Source: Neorhizobium petrolearium (GTDB lineage Bacteria; Pseudomonadota; Alphaproteobacteria; Rhizobiales; Rhizobiaceae). From it: DNA of 64,000 bases. Below the pieces are notes generated by a model. It ran no database searches and was not told the origin of the DNA. It saw only the letters and a list, made by a program, of their open reading frames with translations. The position numbers and the translations under genes were made by a program. Positions 37,112 through 46,053 of the stretch are shown one piece after another (position 1 is the first letter of the stretch; each line of letters starts with the position of its first letter). Location of the stretch: NCBI RefSeq assembly GCF_017873175.1, contig NZ_JAGGJW010000003.1, positions 372,001 to 436,000 of the forward strand, read 5' to 3'.

Positions 37112-37767
37112 AGCTCTACGACTACATCCTCTCGCCCAGTTGCTACAAAGTGCGCCTGATGGCATCGCTGACCGGTGTGAAGCTCGACATCCGCCCGGTG
37201 GATTTCCATCCCGGCACCGAACATCGTAGCCCCGAACTCCTGGCGCTCAATCCGGCAGGCTCGATTCCGATCCTGGAGGACGGTGACCTGGTTCTTACCG
37301 AATCCTCCGCCATGCTCGCCTATCTCGCTGCCAAGGCCGCACCGGAATGGCTCGCCGGCAGCAGACCGGAGGAAGCGGCGCGCGTGCAGCAATGGCTGTC
37401 CTTCTCGGGCCGACTGACCGCCAGTCTCGGCGGTGCGCGGCTTCATGAAATGCTGTTGCGGCCCGGCGACATCGGTGCGCTGCAAACTCAAGGCGTTGCC
37501 GCTCTGCGTGAGCTGGAGGCCGGCCTCTTCGAACAGAGCATGCGCGGCATGCGCTTCCTCGCTGCCGAACGGCCGACGATCGCCGACATCGCCTGTTTTC
37601 CCTATGTGGCGCTCGCACCCGACGGAGGCGTCTCGCTTGATCCATATCCCACGATACGGCTCTGGTCCCGTGCCGTCCGCTCGCTCGATCAATTCCTTGA
37701 GATGCCGGGCATTCACCGGCTCCACGAGTTGAAGCCCGAGCCGCACGTCGAAGGGAGCGAGGCGTGA
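37108..37767 (+). CDS. Glutathione S-transferase-fold protein (NdmE-like)
   Basis: This 219-residue protein has an N-terminal thioredoxin fold with YILSPSCYKVRLMASLTG (5-22), the cis-Pro strand SIPILEDGDLVLTESSAMLA (52-71, with the E-S pair binding glutathione), and an all-helical C-terminal domain (TIADIACFPYVALAPDGG). In caffeine degraders the GST homologue NdmE is a structural partner holding NdmC and NdmD together rather than a transferase. Tight coupling here (4-bp overlap upstream, 1-bp gap downstream) supports the same scaffold role. Alternatively it could be a real glutathione enzyme on the product. Confidence 0.8.
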   Translation: MKLYDYILSPSCYKVRLMASLTGVKLDIRPVDFHPGTEHRSPELLALNPAGSIPILEDGDLVLTESSAMLAYLAAKAAPEWLAGSRPEEAARVQQWLSFSGRLTASLGGARLHEMLLRPGDIGALQTQGVAALRELEAGLFEQSMRGMRFLAAERPTIADIACFPYVALAPDGGVSLDPYPTIRLWSRAVRSLDQFLEMPGIHRLHELKPEPHVEGSEA

Positions 37768-37768
37768 C

Positions 37769-39148
37769 ATGGCGGGTTACCTTCTGAAGAACTGCGCAGC
37801 GGTCATCGTCGACGAGGGTAAGGGGCCGACTGTCTATCGCAATGTCGACGTTCTCACGAACGGCCCAGCAATCCAGTCGATCGGCCAAAATCTTGGCGCA
37901 GGCGACCTGCTCGACGGCACGATCACACAGGATGCCACCGGTTGGTTCGTCTATCCTGGCCTCATCAACACCCACCATCACTTTTTCCAATGCTTCGTGC
38001 GCAACCGCGCGGACCTCGATTGGACGAAACTCTCGGTCATCGAGTGGCTGGACCGCATCTATCCGATCTTCTCGCGGCTCAACGAGGATTGCTTCTATCA
38101 CTCCTCGCTCACGGCCATGGCCGAGCTGATCAAGCATGGCTGCACCACGGCCTTCGACCACCAGTACAATTTTCCCCGGCACGCCGGAAAGCGGCTGATC
38201 GACCGTCAATTCGAGGCGGCCGATCTTCTCGGCATGCGCTTCCATGCCGGCCGCGGCGGAAATACGCTGCCGAAATCGGAAGGCTCGACCATTCCGGACG
38301 AAATGCTGGAAACGACGGACGAATTCATCGACGATTGCGCACGCCTGATCGACACCTATCACGACGCCGGCGAATTCAGCATGCGCCAGGTCGTGGTTGC
38401 GCCGTGCCAGCCGGTCAATTGCTACAGGGAGACCTTCGTCGAGTCCGTCGCGCTGGCGCGAGATCGCGGCGTCATGATGCATACCCATGTCGGTGAGGGC
38501 GAAAGCCCAGTCATCGAAGCACGCCACGGCATGCGGACCGTCGATTATCTCGAGAAACTCGGCTTTGCCGGCCCGGATGCTTTCTATGCCCATTGCTGGG
38601 AGCTGACCCACGACGAACTCAGGAATATGGCCGTCAGCGGCACCGGCGTTTCGCACTGCCCGGAACCGGTTTATCTGGTCGGCGCCGAGGTGACCGACAT
38701 ACCCGCCATGTCCGCCTTCTGCTTGCGCGTCGGTCTTGGCTGCGATGGCGCTGCCTCCAACGACAATTCGAACTTCATGCACTGCCTCCACTCGGCTTAC
38801 ATGCTGCAGTGCCTCGTTTCCTCCGCCCGCGCCCATCCGGTACCACCTCCAGCCGATTTCCTCGGTTATGCCACGACCGGCGGCGCGAGCCTGCTTGGCC
38901 GGAGCGACATCGGCCGGCTTGCGCCCGGCATGGCCGCCGACCTGTTTGCCATCGACACCCGCCGCATGGACTATGTCGGCACCCGGCATGACCCGTTGAG
39001 CCTGATTGCCCGTGTCGGCATCGGCACGCCGACCGACATGACCATGATCAATGGCCGGATCGTCTGGCAAAAAGGCGAGTTCATCGGACTGGACGAAGCG
39101 CAATTGTTCGCCGAGGCCGAAGCGGCACTCGCCGCCGTGGAATTCTAA
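37769..39148 (+). CDS. Amidohydrolase, 8-oxoguanine deaminase / AtzB-TrzN branch
   Basis: This 459-residue metal-dependent deaminase has N-T-H-H-H-F-F-Q at 67-74 (H69 and H71 as metal ligands) and further ligand positions in MMHTHVGEGES near 235 and AHCWELTHDEL near 270. The catalytic Asp lies in LGCDGAASNDNSN near 328. The HHHFFQ and DGAASND wording is that of 8-oxoguanine deaminases and the related triazine hydrolases AtzB and TrzN. It would hydrolyse an exocyclic amino group of an oxidised purine, for example 8-oxoguanine to urate. It follows the GST gene by 1 bp and precedes the BMP importer. Confidence 0.82.
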   Translation: MAGYLLKNCAAVIVDEGKGPTVYRNVDVLTNGPAIQSIGQNLGAGDLLDGTITQDATGWFVYPGLINTHHHFFQCFVRNRADLDWTKLSVIEWLDRIYPIFSRLNEDCFYHSSLTAMAELIKHGCTTAFDHQYNFPRHAGKRLIDRQFEAADLLGMRFHAGRGGNTLPKSEGSTIPDEMLETTDEFIDDCARLIDTYHDAGEFSMRQVVVAPCQPVNCYRETFVESVALARDRGVMMHTHVGEGESPVIEARHGMRTVDYLEKLGFAGPDAFYAHCWELTHDELRNMAVSGTGVSHCPEPVYLVGAEVTDIPAMSAFCLRVGLGCDGAASNDNSNFMHCLHSAYMLQCLVSSARAHPVPPPADFLGYATTGGASLLGRSDIGRLAPGMAADLFAIDTRRMDYVGTRHDPLSLIARVGIGTPTDMTMINGRIVWQKGEFIGLDEAQLFAEAEAALAAVEF

Positions 39149-39168
39149 AACCAAAAGAGGGAACCTGT

Positions 39169-40269
39169 ATGCTCGACAACCTGACCCGCAGAACGTTTAT
39201 GAAAGGCCTTGCCGCCACGGGCCTTGCCGGCGCACTCGGCAGCCGCCTTGCCGTCGCGGCCGATGAACCGCTCGGTATCGCTCTCGTCGTCCCCTCGCCG
39301 GTCGGCGATGTCGGCTGGGCTCATGCGCTCGCCGCCGGTCTCGATCCGATCAAGGCTGCCTATGGCGACAAGGTGAAGGTCACCGTCATCGAAAACATCC
39401 CCGAAGGCCCGGATGCCGACCGCATCATGAACAAGACGGTCGCCGACGGGAACAAGTTCCTGATCGCCGGCTCCTTCGGCTACCAGAACGGGGCGTTGCA
39501 GATTGCCCGCCGGAATCCGGGCGTCACTGTACTGCATGCTTCCGGGTTTCAGGTCGCCCCCAATTTTTCGCCTTTTGCCGCAAAATACTTCCAGGGCACC
39601 TATCTGCTCGGCATGGCGGCCGCCGCCCTTTCCAAGACCGGCAAGCTCGGCTCCGTCTCCGCCTTCGCGATTCCCGAGCTGATTACCTCCATCAATGCCT
39701 TCACGCTGGGCGCTCAGGCCGTGAAACCCGATATCGAGGTTTCGGTCGTCTGGGTGAATTCCTGGTTCGATCCGGCCAAGGAACAGGAAGCGGCAAAGGC
39801 TCTCATCGCCCAGAAGTGCGACGTGATTTTCTCCAATGCACAGGATACCCCGTCCGTCATCGCAGCCTGCGAGGAAGCCGGCGTCTATGCCTTCAACCTC
39901 AATTCGTCGATGAAGAAGTACGCGCCGAAAACCTATCTGGGCTGCGTGGCAACCGACTGGTCCCCCTTCTTCAAAGCTTCTGTGGACGCCCATCTCGCCG
40001 GCACGTTCAAGGGCGCAAACGCCTTCCTGGGCGTCGCCGACAAGGTCGTTGAAGTGGTCGACTGGAATCCCGACATCCCGGCAGACACGATGGCCAGGAT
40101 CGAGGAGGTCGGAACCAAGATCGCCGACGGCAGCTTCTCGCCCTTTACCGGACCGATCACCAAGGCCGACGGCAACGAGGGTGTCGCTTCCGGCAAGACC
40201 ATGGCCGATGCCGAGATCATTGCCATGAACTGGCACGTCAAGGGCGTGACCACACCGCTGCCGAAGTAA
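39169..40269 (+). CDS. BMP-family (purine/nucleoside-type) ABC binding protein
   Basis: This 366-residue PnrA/BmpA-like binding protein has a Tat-type signal (LTRRTFMKGLAATGLAGA, cleaved near AVA, residue 30). The mature fold shows IALVVPSPVGDVGWAHALAAG near 36-56, the PDADRIMNKTVADGNKFLIA loop, PGVTVLHASGFQVAPNFSPF and KTYLGCVATDWSPFFKASVD near 258-277. Family members bind nucleosides or purine bases. It is the first gene of a four-gene importer (binding protein, ATPase, two permeases), 20 bp after the deaminase, so it should feed purine-like substrate to the oxygenase and deaminase. Confidence 0.86.
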   Translation: MLDNLTRRTFMKGLAATGLAGALGSRLAVAADEPLGIALVVPSPVGDVGWAHALAAGLDPIKAAYGDKVKVTVIENIPEGPDADRIMNKTVADGNKFLIAGSFGYQNGALQIARRNPGVTVLHASGFQVAPNFSPFAAKYFQGTYLLGMAAAALSKTGKLGSVSAFAIPELITSINAFTLGAQAVKPDIEVSVVWVNSWFDPAKEQEAAKALIAQKCDVIFSNAQDTPSVIAACEEAGVYAFNLNSSMKKYAPKTYLGCVATDWSPFFKASVDAHLAGTFKGANAFLGVADKVVEVVDWNPDIPADTMARIEEVGTKIADGSFSPFTGPITKADGNEGVASGKTMADAEIIAMNWHVKGVTTPLPK

Positions 40270-40272
40270 GCC

Positions 40273-41796
40273 ATGTCACAACCCCTCCTGTCTCTCCGCG
40301 GCATCTCCAAGAGTTACGGTGCAATCAGGGCCAATCAGGAGATCGACCTGGACGTGGCTCCGCGGTCGATCCACGCGATCCTCGGAGAAAACGGGGCTGG
40401 CAAGTCCACGCTGATGAAGCTTATCTACGGCGTCGAACAGCCAGATGATGGGACCGCTGCCTGGAAAGGAGAACCTTTGAGCCTGGCCTCGCCTGCCGAA
40501 GCCAGGCACAGAGGAATCGGCATGGTCTTCCAGCACTTCTCGCTGTTCGAAACCCTGACGGTCGTTGAAAACATCCAGCTCGTCGTGCCAGGCCGGAAGG
40601 CCGAGCTGACCAAACGCATCCGCACGCTCGGACGGGATTTCGGCCTCGAAGTCGACCCCTTTGCCCATGTGCACGCGCTGTCCGTCGGCGAGCGGCAGAG
40701 GGTCGAAATTATCCGCTGCCTGATGACCAATCCGAAGCTTCTGATCCTCGACGAGCCGACGTCCGTGTTGCCGCCGCAGCTCGTCAACAAGCTCTTCGAC
40801 ACGCTGCGGCGCCTGCGCGATGGCGGCGTCTCCATCCTCTTCATTTCCCACAAGCTGGAGGAGATCCGGGCGATCTGCGACCGGGCAACCATCCTGCGTG
40901 GCGGGCGCGTCACCGGCAATGTCGATCCTCGCGAACACGATGCCCACGATCTTGCCCGCATGATGATCGGCCGCGACATGCCGGAGCCTATTCCGGCGCT
41001 GCCGTTATCGGGTGGCGAGAGACGGCTCGAAATCATTGGGCTCGACTACACGCCGGACGACCCATTCGCCGTGCCGCTTTCCAGCATCAGCCTGACGGTA
41101 CGGGCAAGCGAGATACTGGGCATCGCCGGCATTTCGGGCAACGGCCAGAGCGAGCTTTCGGCACTGATTTCCGGCGAAACGGTGCTGAAACGCGAGCAGG
41201 CGGACCGCATCTTCATGATGGGCAGGGATGTGGGCACGCTCGATCCCGCCGCCCGCCGTGAACTGGGCTTCGCCTTCGTGCCCGAAGACCGGCTCGGCCG
41301 CGGCGCGGTACCCGAAATGTCGCTCCTGCTCAACAGCCTGCTGACCGCCCATCCGCTTAAGCTCCTGAAACACGGCCTCATCAACAGAGCACGCGCGGCC
41401 GCCTTCACCAATGACTGTATCCGCCAATACGATGTACGAACGCGCGGCCCGGATGCCGAAGCGGGCTCGCTTTCCGGCGGAAATCTTCAGAAATTCATCG
41501 TCGGGCGCGAGATCATGCTGGCGCCCAAGCTCCTCTTCGTCGCCCAGCCTACCTGGGGGGTCGATGTCGGTGCGGCTTCGGCAATCCGCCAGCGGCTCAT
41601 CGCGCTGCGCAATGCCGGCATGGCGATCCTCGTCATCTCCGAGGAGCTGGAGGAGCTGTTCGAGCTCAGCGATTTCATCCAGGTCCTGCATCACGGGACC
41701 CTCAGCCCTCCGCTCCTGGCCGTGAACACGAAGCCGGAGGAGATCGGCCGATACATGATAGGGGCGGAACCTGCCGGCGAGAAAGCCTCCGCATGA
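40273..41796 (+). CDS. ABC transporter ATP-binding protein (double NBD, nucleoside-type)
   Basis: This 507-residue RbsA/NupA-like ATPase has two domains. Domain one is complete: Walker A GENGAGKST near 40-48, signature LSVGERQRVEIIRCL near 138, Walker B LLILDEPTSVL near 158. Domain two is degenerate as usual in this class: GISGNGQSELSALI near 295, LSGGNLQKFIVGREIM near 400, and LFVAQPTWGVDVGA replacing the catalytic Glu by Gln. Such asymmetry is normal for BMP-associated and ribose-type ATPases. It overlaps the first permease gene by 4 bp and follows the binding protein by 3 bp. Confidence 0.9.
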   Translation: MSQPLLSLRGISKSYGAIRANQEIDLDVAPRSIHAILGENGAGKSTLMKLIYGVEQPDDGTAAWKGEPLSLASPAEARHRGIGMVFQHFSLFETLTVVENIQLVVPGRKAELTKRIRTLGRDFGLEVDPFAHVHALSVGERQRVEIIRCLMTNPKLLILDEPTSVLPPQLVNKLFDTLRRLRDGGVSILFISHKLEEIRAICDRATILRGGRVTGNVDPREHDAHDLARMMIGRDMPEPIPALPLSGGERRLEIIGLDYTPDDPFAVPLSSISLTVRASEILGIAGISGNGQSELSALISGETVLKREQADRIFMMGRDVGTLDPAARRELGFAFVPEDRLGRGAVPEMSLLLNSLLTAHPLKLLKHGLINRARAAAFTNDCIRQYDVRTRGPDAEAGSLSGGNLQKFIVGREIMLAPKLLFVAQPTWGVDVGAASAIRQRLIALRNAGMAILVISEELEELFELSDFIQVLHHGTLSPPLLAVNTKPEEIGRYMIGAEPAGEKASA

Positions 41797-42893
41797 GTCG
41801 CCCCGCCCTTGCCCTGCTGCCTATTCTCATACGTCGGGACCGCGCTTCTCTCACGGCGACCCTGCTTGCTCCGGCCTTGGCGCTGGCGGCAGCCCTTATC
41901 CTCAATCTGGGACTCTATGTACTCCTGGGTCGTGACCCCGTCGCCGTCGTCCATGCGATGCTCCTCGAACCCTTCCTCTCATGGGCATCATTTTCGGAAG
42001 TGCTGCTGAAGACCGGGCCGCTGCTCCTTATCGCCCAAGGACTGGCGATCGGCTTTCGTGCCAAGGTCTTCAACATCGGTGCGGAGGGCCAATTCATCCT
42101 CGGAGCGATCTTTGCTTCCGCCCTCCCGATCTGGTTTCCGCAGGCGACCGGGGCGTGGATCTGGCCGGCCATGCTGTTGCTCGGCGCGATCGGCGGCGCG
42201 CTTTGGGCGTCGATCACTGCCTTCTGGCGCGTCAGGCTCAATGCCAACGAGATCCTGGTATCACTGATGCTGAGCCTGGTGGCGGCGCAATTGCTCTACT
42301 ACCTGCTGCTCGGACCCTGGAAGGATCCGAACGGCTTCAATTTCCCACAGTCGGTCATGTTCCAGTACGACGCGATGGTGCCGACCCTGATCCCCGGAAC
42401 GCGCGTGAACGTCTCGCTTCTTATTGCTTTCGCCCTCTCCGCCGCAGCGTGGATCTTCATGCAGAAGAGCTTCATGGGCTACAAGCTGCAGGTCGGCGGA
42501 CTTGCGCCGCGCGCCGCCGGCTATGCCGGCTTCAACCAGGGCTGGGCAATCTGGCTCTCGCTGCTGATCGGTGGTTTCGCTGCAGGCCTTGCGGGTGCTG
42601 CCGAAGTGGCGGGGCCGCTCGGCCAGCTGCAGCGGTCAATCTCCACCGGTTACGGCTATGCCGCCATCATTGTCGCCTATCTCGGCGGCCTGCATCCGAT
42701 CGGCATCGTCGTCTCCGCCTTTTTCATGGCGGCGCTTTATATTGGCGGGGACAATGCCATGGTCTCGGCCAACCTGCCGATCGCCGCCGTGCGCGTCTTC
42801 CAGGGCAGCCTCCTGCTCGCCTATCTCGTCGCCATTACCTTCGTGCGCTACCGCCTCGAGTGGCGTCATGCCGGCCATCGGAATACATCATGA
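41793..42893 (+). CDS. ABC transporter permease (NupB/YufP type)
   Basis: This 366-residue BPD_transp_2 permease has about nine helices. Landmarks are RAKVFNIGAEGQFILGAIFA near 90-109, LNANEILVSLMLSLVAAQLL near 150 and GGLAPRAAGYAGFNQGWAIW near 235-254. The N-terminal about 20 residues are cytosolic and basic. It forms the channel with the downstream permease and overlaps its start by 4 bp. Proteins of this class carry nucleosides or bases. Confidence 0.88.
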   Translation: MSRPALALLPILIRRDRASLTATLLAPALALAAALILNLGLYVLLGRDPVAVVHAMLLEPFLSWASFSEVLLKTGPLLLIAQGLAIGFRAKVFNIGAEGQFILGAIFASALPIWFPQATGAWIWPAMLLLGAIGGALWASITAFWRVRLNANEILVSLMLSLVAAQLLYYLLLGPWKDPNGFNFPQSVMFQYDAMVPTLIPGTRVNVSLLIAFALSAAAWIFMQKSFMGYKLQVGGLAPRAAGYAGFNQGWAIWLSLLIGGFAAGLAGAAEVAGPLGQLQRSISTGYGYAAIIVAYLGGLHPIGIVVSAFFMAALYIGGDNAMVSANLPIAAVRVFQGSLLLAYLVAITFVRYRLEWRHAGHRNTS

Positions 42894-43801
42894 ACGCCAT
42901 CCAGTTCATCCTTGCGGGCATGCTTGCGGCCGCGACACCTTTTCTGCTCGCCGCACTCGGCGAACTGGTGGTCGAACGCGCCGGCGTACTCAATCTCGGG
43001 GTCGAGGGCCTCATGGCACTGGGCGCGGTCATCGCCTTCATCATTGTCTATCACGGCGGTGGGCATCTGATCGGCTTCGTCGCCGCAGGCATCTGCAGCG
43101 CATTGCTTTCACTCGTCTTCGCTATCATCGCACTGGTTTTCAGAGCCAATCAGGTGGCGGCGGGCCTTGCGATCGGCATCCTCGGCCAGGGCCTTTCGGC
43201 GTTATTCGGCAAAAGCTACGAAAGCCTGACAGTCAAAGGCCTGCCGAGGCTCGCCTTGCCCTGGTTTTCAGAGCTGCCGATCATCGGTGGTCTCTTCACC
43301 CAGGATATCGTCGTCTGGTTTTCGCTCGCCGGCACGCTCGCCATCTGGGCGATCTTTACCTTCACCAAGACCGGCCTTGTAATCCGGGCCGTTGGCGAAA
43401 ATCCGAAAGCTGCGCACGCTATCGGTTATCCGGTAATCCTTGTTCGCACCGCTGCCGTCGCCTTCGGAGGAATGATGGCCGGCTTTGCCGGCGCGTATGC
43501 CGCGGTAGTCTATACCCCGCTATGGGCCGATGGCATGATCGCCGGCCGCGGCTGGATTGCAATCGCGCTCGTGGTTTTCGGTACCTGGCTTACCGGCCGC
43601 ATCTTCCTCGGCGCCTGCCTCTTCGGCGCGGTTTCCCTCATGGGTCCTGCCGCCCAGGCGACAGGGATGGACGTACCATCGCAGCTGCTTTCCAGCCTGC
43701 CGTATCTTGTCACGATCATCGTGCTGGGGATCATCTCCGCCGATCGCCGCCTTTTAAAGCTCAACGGCGTCGCTTCGCTCGGCGAACCCTTCGAGCGCTA
43801 A
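42890..43801 (+). CDS. ABC transporter permease (NupC/YufQ type)
   Basis: From the ATG at 42890 the product is 303 residues, the second BPD_transp_2 permease of the importer. Landmarks are RAGVLNLGVEGLMALGAVIA near 28-47, RANQVAAGLAIGILGQGLSA near 84-103, RAVGENPKAAHAIGYPVILV near 165-184, and GRGWIAIALVVFGTWLTGR near 220-238. The open frame extends far upstream but that is inside the previous gene. Its 3' end overlaps by 4 bp the 3' end of the oppositely oriented cytosine-deaminase-like gene, so two importer operons meet here tail to tail. Confidence 0.88.
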   Translation: MNAIQFILAGMLAAATPFLLAALGELVVERAGVLNLGVEGLMALGAVIAFIIVYHGGGHLIGFVAAGICSALLSLVFAIIALVFRANQVAAGLAIGILGQGLSALFGKSYESLTVKGLPRLALPWFSELPIIGGLFTQDIVVWFSLAGTLAIWAIFTFTKTGLVIRAVGENPKAAHAIGYPVILVRTAAVAFGGMMAGFAGAYAAVVYTPLWADGMIAGRGWIAIALVVFGTWLTGRIFLGACLFGAVSLMGPAAQATGMDVPSQLLSSLPYLVTIIVLGIISADRRLLKLNGVASLGEPFER

Positions 43802-45087
43802 CGACGAGCCGTGGGATTGTATCCCGCATCGATACGTTCCGGTCGTCCTTCGATCTGCAGTTCGGTGATCTTCGGCACCGTGCGGGCGATGACCTTTCCC
43901 CGCCGCAGGACAGCAAGCCTGGTCGGCTTCAAGCGCAGGGCCTCGGGCACGTCCTCTGCCTGCAATATCACGAGGTCGGCATGGCATCCGGCATCGAGGC
44001 CATAGTCTTCGAGACCAAGCGCCTTTGCGGAATTGACCGTCAGGGCATCGAAGATCTTCTTCTTGTCCTCCACACCAGACATCTGCGCGACATGGATCGC
44101 CATGTGCCCGACTTCCAGCATGTCACCCGAGCCCATCGAGTACCAGGGGTCCATCACGCAGTCGTGGCCGAAGGAAACGTTCAGTCCTGCCGCCATCAGT
44201 TCGCGGACCCGCGTCATCCCGCGCCGCTTCGGATAGGTGTCGTGACGACCCTGCAGCATGATGTTAATCAGCGGGTTGGGAATGACATTGATCTCCGCCT
44301 CCGCCATGAGCGGAATGAGCTTGGAGACATAGTAGTTATCCATCGAATGCATCGACGTCAGGTGCGAGCCTGCAACGCGTCCCTTGAGACCGAAGCGGAC
44401 GGTTTGGGCCGCCAGCGTTTCGATATGCCGGGACATGGGATCGTCGGTCTCGTCGCAGTGCATGTCGACCGGCAGGCCGCGATCGGCAGCGATCCGGCAC
44501 AGCGCCTCCACCGACATTGCCCCCTCCTGCATGGTCCGCTCGAAATGCGGAATGCCACCGACGATATCGACACCCATGTCGAGCGCGCGCTCCAGCGATT
44601 CCACGCCTTCCGAGGCGCGGTAATAGCCGTCCTGCGGGAAGGCAACGAGCTGCAGGTCGATGTAAGGTGCCACGCGCTCCTTTACCTCCAGCATCGCCTC
44701 CACGGTGACGAGACGCGGATCGGAGGTGTCGACATGGGTGCGGATATGCAGAAGCCCCTGGCTGACGGCGAGATCGCAATAAGCCAGCGCACGTTCGACG
44801 AGCGCCTCCCTGGTCAGCAACGGACGCAGTTCCCCCCAGAGCGCAATCCCTTCCAGAAGCGTACCGGAAACGTTCATGCGCGGCAGGCCGAGGGAAAGCG
44901 TCGCATCCATGTGGAAATGCGGATCGACAAAGGACGGGCTGACCAGGCGGTTCGTCGCGTCAATGACCTCGCGCGCTCCACCCGGCAATCCCGCCTCCAC
45001 GGCAGCGATCTTTTCGCCCGCGATACCGACATCGATGCCCCTGCGCCCGTCCGGGAGGTTGGCATTGCGAATGATCAGGTCAAACAT
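43798..45087 (-). CDS. Amidohydrolase, cytosine deaminase (CodA) type
   Basis: This 429-residue enzyme has metal ligands H57 and H59 in VDPHFHMDATLSLG. The CodA hallmarks follow: HIRTHVDTSDP near 114-124, VDMHCDETDDP near 207-217, SHLTSMHSMDNYY near 241-253 and SFGHDCVMDPWYSMGSGDML near 305-324, where Asp is the catalytic residue. It deaminates cytosine or an analogous N-heterocycle such as isoguanine or creatinine. It is the last gene of the second BMP importer operon, 22 bp after its second permease, and converges on the first operon. The enzyme being paired with a purine-type importer suggests hydrolysis of the imported base. Confidence 0.85.
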   Translation of the reverse strand: MFDLIIRNANLPDGRRGIDVGIAGEKIAAVEAGLPGGAREVIDATNRLVSPSFVDPHFHMDATLSLGLPRMNVSGTLLEGIALWGELRPLLTREALVERALAYCDLAVSQGLLHIRTHVDTSDPRLVTVEAMLEVKERVAPYIDLQLVAFPQDGYYRASEGVESLERALDMGVDIVGGIPHFERTMQEGAMSVEALCRIAADRGLPVDMHCDETDDPMSRHIETLAAQTVRFGLKGRVAGSHLTSMHSMDNYYVSKLIPLMAEAEINVIPNPLINIMLQGRHDTYPKRRGMTRVRELMAAGLNVSFGHDCVMDPWYSMGSGDMLEVGHMAIHVAQMSGVEDKKKIFDALTVNSAKALGLEDYGLDAGCHADLVILQAEDVPEALRLKPTRLAVLRRGKVIARTVPKITELQIEGRPERIDAGYNPTARR

Positions 45088-45108
45088 GGAGAACTCCTCG
45101 GGCCTCGG

Positions 45109-46053
45109 TCAGCGCTCGCCGCGCCTATAGGGTTGCATCAGTGCCTGCGGGACACGGGCACGCCGCGCCATCGCGGCAAGCGCCGCGATCGACAGCAGAT
45201 AAGGGATCATCAGGAATATTTGATAGGGCACCACTCCGCTCAGCACCGTCTGAAGACGCAGCTGAAAGGCATCGAAGAAAGCAAAAAGCAGCGCACCGAA
45301 TAGAGCTCGCTCCGGACGCCACGAAGCAAATACGACGAGCGCGATGCAGATCCAGCCACGCCCCTGCACCATGGTCGGGAAGAAGCTGTTGAAGGCTGAC
45401 AGCGTCAGAAAGGCACCGCCGACACCCATCAGCGCGCTGCCGGCAATAACAGCGCCGTAGCGGATCGCCATAGGATTGATGCCTTGGGCTTCCGCCGCAT
45501 GCGGGTTTTCACCTGTCATACGGATGGCAAGCCCGATTGGGGTACGCGAGATGAGATAGGCCAGGACGACAGCAAGCACGATCGCGACATAGGTCGGAGC
45601 AGTCTGCGTGAAGAAGGCGGGTCCCAGGAAGGGGAGCGAGGAAAGACCCAGAATATCGATGGGCTTGAAAGGCTCGATGGTCGGCGGCGTGCCGGTGACC
45701 GGCACCATCAGCCGGAAGACGTAATAGGCAAAACTCGACGCAAAGAGCGTGACGCCGAGGCCGGAGACGTGCTGCGACAGGCCGAGCGTGACCGTCAGCA
45801 CCGAATGCAAGAAGCCGAATACGGCACCACCGAGTGCGGCGATTAATAACCCCGTCCAGAGATCGGCGCCGTTATAGACCGCCAGCCAGCCGATCATGGC
45901 ACCAAAGGTCATGATCCCTTCGATGCCCAGATTAAGCACGCCCGATCGCTCGGAGAGCAGCGCTCCGAGCGTGCCCAGGATCAGCGGAGTGGCAATACGC
46001 AGAACGGCAGCCCAGAGACCGGCAGAGGCAAGGATGTCGATCAGGGCGTTCAT
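45109..46053 (-). CDS. ABC transporter permease, second BMP importer (NupC type)
   Basis: This 314-residue BPD_transp_2 permease begins MNALIDILASAGLWAAVLRI. It has SGVLNLGIEGIMTFGAMIGW near 37-56, LSQHVSGLGVTLFASSFAYY near 92-111 and MTGENPHAAEAQGINPMAIR near 180-199, ending with a basic tail. It is the counterpart of the gene at 42890 in the other importer, but the two proteins are clearly different along their length, so the pair is not a recent duplication. The ATG overlaps the preceding permease stop by 4 bp. Confidence 0.88.
   Translation of the reverse strand: MNALIDILASAGLWAAVLRIATPLILGTLGALLSERSGVLNLGIEGIMTFGAMIGWLAVYNGADLWTGLLIAALGGAVFGFLHSVLTVTLGLSQHVSGLGVTLFASSFAYYVFRLMVPVTGTPPTIEPFKPIDILGLSSLPFLGPAFFTQTAPTYVAIVLAVVLAYLISRTPIGLAIRMTGENPHAAEAQGINPMAIRYGAVIAGSALMGVGGAFLTLSAFNSFFPTMVQGRGWICIALVVFASWRPERALFGALLFAFFDAFQLRLQTVLSGVVPYQIFLMIPYLLSIAALAAMARRARVPQALMQPYRRGER

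Noticed and set aside
37295..39154. Long open frame (619 codons) antisense to the oxygenase-linked deaminase
   Set aside because: The plus strand encodes clear GST-like and amidohydrolase proteins here; the antisense product has no family features.
42571..45303. Plus-strand open frame of 910 codons across the permease/deaminase junction
   Set aside because: It overlaps the second permease and runs antisense to the cytosine-deaminase-like gene, both with conserved motifs; its own product looks like random Arg/Gly/His-rich sequence.
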